Shown: positions 26,470 to 33,847 of the stretch, one piece after another
How the letters are laid out: each line of letters opens with the position of its first letter
Position numbering within the stretch: position 1 is the stretch's first letter
Origin: Acidiphilium multivorum AIU301
GTDB taxonomy: Bacteria; Pseudomonadota; Alphaproteobacteria; Acetobacterales; Acetobacteraceae
Direction of reading: 5' to 3'
NCBI RefSeq assembly: GCF_000202835.1
Contig: NC_015187.1
Location: 1 to 64,000 of the forward strand
Length of the DNA stretch: 64,000 bases
The notes under the pieces: generated by a model
What the model saw: the letters and a program-made list of their open reading frames with translations, nothing else
Databases searched by the model: none
Told to the model about the DNA's origin: nothing
Program-made: the position numbers and the translations under genes

Positions 26470-27022
26470 GGCATCCACGATTTCACGCCGGCGAATTGCT
26501 CATCCATCGCCTTGAGCCAGTGGCCCACCCGCGAACGGTTGAACACCCCGAGCGGCGGTTCTGTCTGACCGTCCCGTGCGGCGACGAAACTCGCGGTGCG
26601 GGCCTCGACCGCCTCGGCCGCGTGCAGGCGCGGCATCCAGAGGGTGAGCGCCCCGTCCGTTGTTTCATCGCGATAGACGTTGGAGGAGGTCACGCGCCCG
26701 AATGCCTGATCGCGCGATTGCCCCGGCGGTGCCACGCCTTCATTGAGCACGAACGCGCGAGCGCGAGGCTTGAAGCCCAAAGCGCCGAGCGTGGCGGCGG
26801 GGGTTAAATCCTCGGGATGCGGGCCGGCGAGGTAGAACATCACCACCGCCATGCCCGCCTCCTCAATCATTGCATCGAAGCCGGGCATTTCTGCGGCTAT
26901 GGTGCGCAGGATCGTATCGCCACCCCCCAGATCGATGATGGCGGTTTGTTTTTCGGCGATGGCGAACTCCATGAAATCTTGCAGCCAGTCGCGAACGGCG
27001 GCCTGGTTGAAGGTGTCCGGCC
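25770..27022. repeat. Right copy of the duplicated two-gene segment
   Basis: Direct-repeat partner of 19813-22644. It is uninterrupted and contains both intact genes apart from the 5' third of the ATPase gene, which exists only here. Recombination between the copies would remove the P-type ATPase and the second higBA pair. Confidence 0.8.
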
Positions 27023-27359
27023 GAGCAACCCCGCCGAAATAGGTCGAGAAGGTTGCGTTGGTGGGGTCAATATCAGCCAGGAGCGGAGCTTTCCCGTCCC
27101 GCTGTGCCATCTCGACGATCCAGCGCAGGAAGGTGGTTTTGCCGGTTTTGCCCCGGCCAGCCGCCAGGATGATCTTGGGCCGATCGGCGAGATCCAGGCC
27201 CTGAGCCACGGGTTTGGAACGGGTTTGCTCGCTGGTCAGCAGTGGCTTGATTTCCGCCGGCTTGAGTCCGGCGACGGCGCTGCCGGGGCGGAATACAGGG
27301 GGGGCGGGTTTTTGCGCGCCGGTGGGCTTCTTTTCTGATGAGGGGGCCTCAGTCATCAA
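26466..27359 (-). CDS. ParA/MinD-like P-loop ATPase of a plasmid module
   Basis: 297 aa. About 60 Pro/Lys-rich residues precede a deviant Walker A GRGKTGKTTFL (about 69-79). Then come LLADIDPTNATFSTYF (switch I region) and AIIDLGGGDTIL (Walker B region). The fold is SIMIBI-type ATPase, but the sequence differs from true ParA at 2269. Similar ATPases sit beside conjugation genes in plasmids and may position the transfer machinery or the DNA. It overlaps the next gene by 4 bases and follows the repeat-containing protein with 6 bases between. Confidence 0.7.
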   Translation of the reverse strand: MMTEAPSSEKKPTGAQKPAPPVFRPGSAVAGLKPAEIKPLLTSEQTRSKPVAQGLDLADRPKIILAAGRGKTGKTTFLRWIVEMAQRDGKAPLLADIDPTNATFSTYFGGVARPDTFNQAAVRDWLQDFMEFAIAEKQTAIIDLGGGDTILRTIAAEMPGFDAMIEEAGMAVVMFYLAGPHPEDLTPAATLGALGFKPRARAFVLNEGVAPPGQSRDQAFGRVTSSNVYRDETTDGALTLWMPRLHAAEAVEARTASFVAARDGQTEPPLGVFNRSRVGHWLKAMDEQFAGVKSWMP

Positions 27360-27365
27360 ATTCTC

Positions 27366-27920
27366 CTATCGGGATTTATCGCCACTCCATTTCGGATCGT
27401 CAGGATCGGCCGGAGCAGTTGGATCGCCGAGGGCGCGGCGTTCCGCAGCGGAAACGCCCCGGCCCTCATTTCTCATCCATGACCGTTGAAACTTGGGCAC
27501 TGGCTGGGCCGCCTGGTCAGCCGGAGCAGTAGGATCACCGAGGGCCTGGCGTTCCGCAGGGGAAACACCCCGGCCCTCATTCCTTAACCTAACGGGCTTG
27601 AATCGAGGTTCGGGCGCCGGCGTGCTAGCCGGGGCCGCCGCAACCGGGCGCCCTTCGGCCCGTTGCTTGGCGACCAGGCGCCGCGCCCGCAGCCAATAGT
27701 TTTCGACGGTGCGCGGCGTGAGCGGCTGGCCGGTGCGCGAGACCAGCCCGGCCGCCGCAAAGTGCTCTGCCAGCCCTTTCCAATGCGCCCCATGCTTATC
27801 GAGAAGGGCGGCAAATTCGTCGTGGTGCTCGATAAACCAGACCATCAACGGCGACCGCCGGCGAAGGCCGGAAGCCATCGCCGCACTGAGCTTTTCAATA
27901 TCGAGATCAGGCGCGGGCAT
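27366..27920 (-). CDS. Putative transfer accessory protein with C-terminal tandem repeats
   Basis: 184 aa from the ATG at 27918-27920 (MPAPDLDIEKLSAAMASGLR); the frame is open to 28124, but the upstream part is Cys-rich and lies in the likely oriT gap. The N-terminal 90 residues contain a helical domain ending in GQPLTPRTVENYWLRARRLV, which looks like a DNA-binding helix-turn-helix. The C-terminal part carries two near-identical 21-residue repeats, each RNEGRGVS-x-AER-x-ALGDPT followed by APAD. Position at the head of the operon, diverging from the relaxase gene, suggests a relaxosome or regulator role. Confidence 0.6.
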   Translation of the reverse strand: MPAPDLDIEKLSAAMASGLRRRSPLMVWFIEHHDEFAALLDKHGAHWKGLAEHFAAAGLVSRTGQPLTPRTVENYWLRARRLVAKQRAEGRPVAAAPASTPAPEPRFKPVRLRNEGRGVSPAERQALGDPTAPADQAAQPVPKFQRSWMRNEGRGVSAAERRALGDPTAPADPDDPKWSGDKSR

Positions 27921-28184
27921 GGGGAATCCTACCGATTTCAACCTCTGCACGTCAATAGAACGCAGCACAACCACAGCAGAATCACAGCATAAAGTCCGCC
28001 ATATTCGTAGCAGATACGATGCAAAAACACAGCATATTCGCTGCATATCCGCGCCAGAAATCTCGCCAAACTCCCGCCAGTGTGCGGGCGGAGAAAGCGG
28101 AGAAGAAGTTACAGACCATTGCACCTATGGAGCTTGCGGCGCAAGAGGCAATGGCGTTAGGTTGATGGGCAGGAGTTCCGCCCG
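27921..28184. promoter_or_regulatory. Divergent intergenic region, candidate oriT of the large relaxase
   Basis: 264 bases between the leftward accessory operon and the rightward relaxase genes. It is AT-richer than its surroundings and has ACAGCA at about 27973, 27984 and 28028, plus CATATTCG-type repeats near 28000 and 28033. The second of these forms CATATTCGCTGCATATCCG, a small imperfect palindrome. For MOBF relaxases oriT normally lies beside the accessory gene, so this is the best candidate. No nic consensus could be matched with certainty. Confidence 0.4.
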
Positions 28185-28523
28185 ATGCCCGAGCCCGAAA
28201 CCGCCCCGATGCCCCCGAAAGATGACCGCCTCGATGCCGTCATCCAGGCGCTGCGGCTGATGATCGAGACGCAGAACACGCACAGCCAAATGCTGGCGCG
28301 GTTGATCGAGCTGGCGACCCCTTCGGAAGAAAGCCCGCTTGAGGAATCCCTTGCGGAGATTGCCGGGGCGCTGCGCGATCAGACCACCGCGCTCCTGCAA
28401 ATCGGCACGACGCTGGACGGGCTGGGGGCCGAGGTTGAGGCCGGGGTGATGCGCGGCCTCGCCACCGCGCTAGAGTCCGGCGAGGAGGCTACGCAGCAAG
28501 AGGCGGGCGGAGAGACATGCTGA
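28185..28523 (+). CDS. Small accessory protein upstream of the relaxase
   Basis: 112 aa, acidic, mostly helical: DDRLDAVIQALRLMIETQNT and RDQTTALLQIGTTLDGLGAE suggest coiled-coil oligomerisation. It overlaps the relaxase start by 7 bases (28517-28523), so it is translated with it. The place fits a relaxosome accessory factor, but I see no DNA-binding motif and no clear family. Confidence 0.6.
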   Translation: MPEPETAPMPPKDDRLDAVIQALRLMIETQNTHSQMLARLIELATPSEESPLEESLAEIAGALRDQTTALLQIGTTLDGLGAEVEAGVMRGLATALESGEEATQQEAGGETC

Positions 28524-31500
28524 CGTTCCGCGCCGGTGCGGCTTCCACCTCATCCGGTGCCGCCGGGAAGATGGCGGACCACCTGATGACCATGACGCTG
28601 CCGGGCTTCGAGCAGGACATGGCGACGTATTATCAGCGCGGCATGATGGCCGAGGGTGGCCTTTGGCAGCCGGGCACTGAGGCGGCGGAAGATAACGCGG
28701 CGGCCACCGCCACGGACGCAGCTCGCCCTGGCACCATTCCCGAGCCCCGGCGCGACATGCACCCGGCCGTTGCTGCCGCGCTGGGGATTGACACCTCGCG
28801 CCCGCTGACCCGTGACGAGATTGCCGAGCTGCTGGCGGGCAATCGGGCGGATGGCGAGAAGATCGCGGGCAAACAATATCAGCGCGCGGTGACGCCGCTT
28901 GCCGAGGTGTTCGGGCTTGATCCGATGCGGTTGCCGACCCGCGCGGAGCTGGAAAACCTGCTTGCCGGCAAACGGGCTGACGGGTCCGATCTGCCGGCCG
29001 CGCCCGTGGAGGTGCTGCCTTCAACCCGTGCGCAGGACGCGGTGCCGACGGCGCCCGAGGCGGACGAGACGGAGGACCGCGACGCAGCCCTTGCTGCCGA
29101 AGCGGCGGCGCTTGGCGAGCTGGGGCACGCGCCAGACGGCCCGCCGCCCTGGCCGGATGATTTTGCCCCGCCCCCGATGGAGGAGGCGGCCGCATATGAT
29201 CGTGATGCGGCGCTGGCGGCCGATTGGCAGGCGGATGTTGCGCGGGGCGGTGAACCTGCGGTGCCGCCGCGTGGCCCGGCGGCCGAGGAGAGGCCAGCGG
29301 AACCGCGCGCGATTGATGTTGCGGCGGCGCTTGATGCCGCCGGTGTGCCCTACCGGACCAGCGGCGGCCGGTTGCGCCTGCAAGCGACCTGGCGCGGGGT
29401 GGATAGCTGGACGGTTTCGGTCAACGCCACCACTGGCCAATGGACCGACTTTGCCGCCAGCGAAGGCGGGCGGTTCGAGAGCCTGGTGCGCCGGCTGGGC
29501 GTCAAAGCCGAGGCGGTCGAGCTGGACCCCGAGGCGGCCAAGGCAGCGCGCGAGGCCGAGGTGCGGCGCAACGCCTTTCGCAAGAGCATCGCCGGGAAAG
29601 TCTGGGATGAGGCGATTCCGGGCGCGGGCGAATTGCGCGAGCCGAATTTGCGCGGGTCGGTGGGGCAGAAATTGCGGCAGCGGGCGGCGCATGAGGCGCG
29701 CGTGGAAGAGGCCGAAGGCATGCGGGCGCCGGTTCGTGCCTACCTCAGCGGGCGCGGCCTCGATGCCGATTGGCTGATGAGCCAGGTGCGGCTGGTCCGG
29801 CCGCATCCGAACTATGATTCGGCGGAAGTGGCGGCTGGGGCGGCGGTGGTGATGCTGACGCCGATGTTTGGCCAGGATGAGGACGGCCGGGTACGGCTGA
29901 CCGGCGTGCAGCGCACCTATCTGACCGAGGGCGGAGCAAAAATCGGCCGCCGGATGCTGGGGGCCTCGGGCGCCTGGCTGCTGCATCCGCCTGCTGGCGC
30001 GGCGGTGCCGATCGGGGGTCATGAGCAGGCGCGGGTTGCCGGTGAAGGCTTCGAGACCGTCGCGAGCGTGGTGCAGGCAACGCGGCAGGCTGGTGTTGTC
30101 GGGTACAATGCCGGCGGTCTGGTGGCCTGGGCCGGGCAGTTCACCGGCTCGACGCCGGTTGCGCTGCTGGCCGATCGCGACAATGCCCGCCTCCATAATG
30201 GCCGTGATGTTGGTGAGGCCGGGCAGAAGGCCGCGGCCAAGGCGGCGGCGCTGATCGAGGCCAATGGCGGCGAGGCGGTCTATCTTGAGCCGCCGGCTGA
30301 TGTTGCGGGCGGGGCGAAGGGCACCGATTGGGCCGATGCCTTGCGCGCCGGCGGAGCCGCCGGTTTGCGGCAGGCACTGGCGGTGGCCGAGGCGTCGAGT
30401 GCGGCTGACCGGGCGCGGATCGAGGCGAAGCTGGCGCCCGCCTCTCCCAGCGCGGCGCCGGATGGTCCGTCCGCCCAAGAGGCCGAACAGAACCAGCCTG
30501 CCCCCCATCCCGAGCTTGTGCGGCTCTACAAGGCGCTAGGGGCCAAGGACGGAAACGGCCTTTCCGAGACCGAGCGGGCCAACATCCTTGATGGCAAGCG
30601 GGCGGATGGCGCGGCGCTGGATGCGGCCGATTGGCGGAACGCGGTGAACCGCTCGAAAACCCCGATCGGCTACGTTGATTTTACCTTCTCGGCCGACAAG
30701 ACGATTTCGTTGGCATGGGCCTTCGCGCCGACCGAGGCGGAGCGCAACCAGCTTGCCCAGGCGCACAAGGATGCGGTGGCCGCGACCATGGCCGAGATCG
30801 AACAGGTCATTGGCCAGGCGCGGAAGGGCAAAGGCGGCAAGGAAGGCACTGAGCAGGGCCGCATCGGGTGGATCACCTTTGACCACTACACCGCCCGCCC
30901 CACCCTCGAAATCGCCCGCGAGACAGCGGACGGCCGCACGGAAACCGAGATCGTCTCCGTGAAGGTGGCTGGTGATCCGCAGCTTCATACGCATGTCGCG
31001 GTGCCGAATGTCATCGTCACTGAGAGCGGCCGTGTGGTGTCCCTGAACACGTTGCAGATGCATGGCCGCATTCATGAATGGGGGGCGATCTACCAGGCCC
31101 ATCTCGCCCAGAATCTCCGGCGGGCGGGGGCCAGTATAGAATTGGACCGAACCACCGGCGCGGCGCGGCTCAGCGCCGTGCCGGAGGAGATCCGGGCGGC
31201 GTTCAGTAAGCGGACCCGCGATGCCCTTTCCGACGCGAAAGCCTATGCCGCTTCGGTGGGCGCGGAGTGGGACCGCATGACCGGCGACGAACGGATCAAG
31301 CTGCTGAAAGGCGGCGCCTTTGCCAGCCGTAGTGCCAAGGCCGACGATATGAGCGACTTCGCGAGCTGGCGGCGCCAGGCGGAGGAACGCGGCTACCAGC
31401 ATAAGAGCGTTCTGCAGGACGCGGCGCCGGCGGAGACACTGACCGAAGCGGCCCGGCTTGACCGGGCCTACGAGGCCGCTGCGCGGGTGCTGGGCGAGCA

Positions 31501-33616
31501 GTTTGCCCGGCGGGCGGTCATCAAGGACGAGGACGAACGCGTTGCCGCAGCGCGTGGCCTGGTGGCGGCCGGCATCAAGGATGGCGGCGATGTGGACCGG
31601 GTGATTGCGCGGTTGCGGGCGCGTGGGGTTGTCGAGACGGGCGTTTCTGCTGGCAACGGTGAGCCCGCGCGCACCCAGATCATCGCGGTCGAGACCGTGC
31701 GGGATGACCCGGACAACCCGGATGTGAAGATCACCACAACCAGGCTGACGACGCGCGCCCATGTTGAGCAGGAGAGCGCGCTGGTCGAGCTGGCGGCACA
31801 GGCGGGCCGGGACCGGCGCGGGACGCTCAACCCGGCCCAGATCAAGCGCGGGATCGCGGCGAGCGGGCTGAGCTTCACCGGCGAACATGGCGTGGCGCAG
31901 CGCCGGATGATCGATCATCTCGGCATGAGCGGCCGGTTCGCGGTGGGGATCGGTGCGGCCGGGGCTGGCAAGACCACGCTGTTGAAGCCACTGGTGGCGG
32001 CGTGGCGTGACCAGGGCGCGGATATTCACGGGATCAGCCTTGGCTGGCGCCAGGCGCGCGAGCTACGCGAAGCCGGGCTGAATACCGAGGCCGAGACCGG
32101 CGGGCGTGACACGATCGCGGCCGTGTCGGTGTTCATCAACCGGGTGGAGAGCGGCCGGCTGGATTTGTCCAACCGCAGCGTCGTAGTGATCGATGAGCTG
32201 GGCACGATCGGCACGCGCCAGATGCTTGATCTGTTGCGGCTTCAGGAGCGGCACGGGTTCCGCATGGTGGCGATCGGTGATCCGAAGCAATGCCAGTCGA
32301 TCGAGGCGGGCCAGGTGATCGGCCTTCTCGAAAAAGGGCTGGGCGAGGTGCCCTCCATCGAAAGCAGCGTGCGGCAGACCAATGAACGCGCGCGCGAAAT
32401 CGCGGGCTTGCTGCGCAAAGGTGGCGCCGAAGCCGTTGGCAAGGCGCTGGATATGAAGCGGCAGGACGGCACGGCCGAGATTGTCGCCGGTGGTCATAGC
32501 GAGGTGATTGCGCGGGCCGCCGCGCTCTGGGATGAGCGTAGGGCCGCGAACGCTGACAGGTCGCGCTTTACGCTTTCGATCAGCACTCCGACCAATCAGG
32601 ACGCGCGCGCGATTGGCGAGGCGATCCGGCAACGGCTGCTGGCCTCTGGCGAGCTGGGGCAGAGCTGCATGACGCTGGCGGCGATCGACAAGAATACCGG
32701 CGAGCACTACGCCATGCCGATCGCCACTGGCGAAAAAATCCGGCTATTCGCCCGGACCAACGCCGCGATGCTGGATGGCGGCAAGGGCGCGATCGGGGAT
32801 AACGGCTCGATCCTCGAAATCACCAGCATCCGCGACGAGGGCCTGGTGCTGCGGAACGACCATGGCCGCGAGGGCTTTGTGAAGTGGGACACGTTGGCCG
32901 ACAAGGAAACCGGCCGGATGCGGCTGGCCTACGGCTATGCCATGACCACCAACACGGCCCAGGGCATCACCACGACCGAGCATATCTTTGTAACACCGGG
33001 CGGCTCGCAGACCACGGACGGCTTCAAGACCTATGTATCCGGGTCGAGGCACCGGGAGCGGGATTACTGGCTCACCTCGGAAGGCGCCGAGCGTCAGGAG
33101 ATCGCGGGGCGGCGGCCGTTGGGTGATCCGCGTCCCATCCGCGAGCACGACATCTGGACGAACTGGACGCGGAACATCGCGCGCCAGCCTGAAAAGACCA
33201 ATGCGCTCGATTTGGTGAAGATCGGCGAAGAGGCCCGCCGCAATGCCGCCCGCGCCTTCCTAAAGGGGCTGGCGGCCGACGAAAAGCGCGAGGCCGCTGG
33301 CTTGCCCTCTGACCTGTCCCAGCGTTTCGCGCGCACCCAGGCCCGTGCTGGTGCGCAAGGAAGCTTGACTGAAACCATGGCCCGCGCTGCCGAGGAGAAG
33401 GGGCAGGCGCTGGCCCGCATCGAGCGGGCGGCCCCTGCCGTGCGGGCAGCTGTGGCGGCGGGCTGGGAGCGGGCGCGGCCGTTGATCGAGGCAGCGCATC
33501 GGAGCGCCCGGGCGCGGCTACAGAGAGCGCTGGAGGGGCATCGGCGCCAGGCGCAGCACCAAGCCGAGGAACGGCCGGTTGAACAGGAAAGCCGGAAGCG
33601 CGGACGCGGGCGGTAG
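28517..33616 (+). CDS. TrwC/TraA-type (MOBF) conjugative relaxase-helicase with an embedded Toprim primase segment
   Basis: 1699 aa, much longer than TrwC (966). The N-terminus has a Tyr pair (Tyr38-Tyr39 in MATYYQRG), the likely nicking residues. Two copies of the LLAG(N/K)RADG element follow (about 100-160). Residues about 260-640 resemble a plasmid DNA primase: a zinc-less CHC2-like region, then Toprim motifs GEGFETV (about 511) and LLADRDN (about 551). A third RADG element and DFTFSADKTISLAW resume the relaxase domain, and DPQLHTHVAVPN (about 820) gives the metal-binding histidines. The C-terminal half is an SF1 helicase with Walker A GAAGAGKTTL (about 1147) and VVVIDELGTIG. It would nick, unwind and perhaps prime the transferred strand. 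Confidence 0.88.
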   Translation: MLTFRAGAASTSSGAAGKMADHLMTMTLPGFEQDMATYYQRGMMAEGGLWQPGTEAAEDNAAATATDAARPGTIPEPRRDMHPAVAAALGIDTSRPLTRDEIAELLAGNRADGEKIAGKQYQRAVTPLAEVFGLDPMRLPTRAELENLLAGKRADGSDLPAAPVEVLPSTRAQDAVPTAPEADETEDRDAALAAEAAALGELGHAPDGPPPWPDDFAPPPMEEAAAYDRDAALAADWQADVARGGEPAVPPRGPAAEERPAEPRAIDVAAALDAAGVPYRTSGGRLRLQATWRGVDSWTVSVNATTGQWTDFAASEGGRFESLVRRLGVKAEAVELDPEAAKAAREAEVRRNAFRKSIAGKVWDEAIPGAGELREPNLRGSVGQKLRQRAAHEARVEEAEGMRAPVRAYLSGRGLDADWLMSQVRLVRPHPNYDSAEVAAGAAVVMLTPMFGQDEDGRVRLTGVQRTYLTEGGAKIGRRMLGASGAWLLHPPAGAAVPIGGHEQARVAGEGFETVASVVQATRQAGVVGYNAGGLVAWAGQFTGSTPVALLADRDNARLHNGRDVGEAGQKAAAKAAALIEANGGEAVYLEPPADVAGGAKGTDWADALRAGGAAGLRQALAVAEASSAADRARIEAKLAPASPSAAPDGPSAQEAEQNQPAPHPELVRLYKALGAKDGNGLSETERANILDGKRADGAALDAADWRNAVNRSKTPIGYVDFTFSADKTISLAWAFAPTEAERNQLAQAHKDAVAATMAEIEQVIGQARKGKGGKEGTEQGRIGWITFDHYTARPTLEIARETADGRTETEIVSVKVAGDPQLHTHVAVPNVIVTESGRVVSLNTLQMHGRIHEWGAIYQAHLAQNLRRAGASIELDRTTGAARLSAVPEEIRAAFSKRTRDALSDAKAYAASVGAEWDRMTGDERIKLLKGGAFASRSAKADDMSDFASWRRQAEERGYQHKSVLQDAAPAETLTEAARLDRAYEAAARVLGEQFARRAVIKDEDERVAAARGLVAAGIKDGGDVDRVIARLRARGVVETGVSAGNGEPARTQIIAVETVRDDPDNPDVKITTTRLTTRAHVEQESALVELAAQAGRDRRGTLNPAQIKRGIAASGLSFTGEHGVAQRRMIDHLGMSGRFAVGIGAAGAGKTTLLKPLVAAWRDQGADIHGISLGWRQARELREAGLNTEAETGGRDTIAAVSVFINRVESGRLDLSNRSVVVIDELGTIGTRQMLDLLRLQERHGFRMVAIGDPKQCQSIEAGQVIGLLEKGLGEVPSIESSVRQTNERAREIAGLLRKGGAEAVGKALDMKRQDGTAEIVAGGHSEVIARAAALWDERRAANADRSRFTLSISTPTNQDARAIGEAIRQRLLASGELGQSCMTLAAIDKNTGEHYAMPIATGEKIRLFARTNAAMLDGGKGAIGDNGSILEITSIRDEGLVLRNDHGREGFVKWDTLADKETGRMRLAYGYAMTTNTAQGITTTEHIFVTPGGSQTTDGFKTYVSGSRHRERDYWLTSEGAERQEIAGRRPLGDPRPIREHDIWTNWTRNIARQPEKTNALDLVKIGEEARRNAARAFLKGLAADEKREAAGLPSDLSQRFARTQARAGAQGSLTETMARAAEEKGQALARIERAAPAVRAAVAAGWERARPLIEAAHRSARARLQRALEGHRRQAQHQAEERPVEQESRKRGRGR

Positions 33617-33633
33617 CAACGGCCAGAAGGGGG

Positions 33634-33654
33634 GTCTCTTGGCTACTGAGAGAC
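33634..33654 (+). terminator. Possible hairpin after the relaxase gene
   Basis: GTCTCT (33634-33639) and AGAGAC (33649-33654) form a 6-bp stem with a 9-base loop 17 bases after the relaxase stop. There is no U-run, so intrinsic termination is uncertain. The rest of the 231-bp gap up to the convergent ATPase gene holds nothing else I can name. Confidence 0.3.
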
Positions 33655-33847
33655 TGCACTCTTGGGCAGCCGAAGAGGGGATCTGGGTTCAGATGGTTAA
33701 CTGCGAACCCAAGCTAACTATAGTTCCCACTCTATCATAAATAGACAAGAAATCACCATATACATCAATACTTTACTGAATGCTGCTCTACAAGTGCCAT
33801 GAACAATACCATGCTCAGCTCCACAGCACTTGGGTGACGCCAAGGAT

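Noticed and set aside
29021-32029. Two long minus-strand frames (about 495 codons each) under the relaxase gene
   Set aside because: Arg/Pro/His-rich antisense translations with no recognisable domain; the plus-strand relaxase-helicase motifs are clear.
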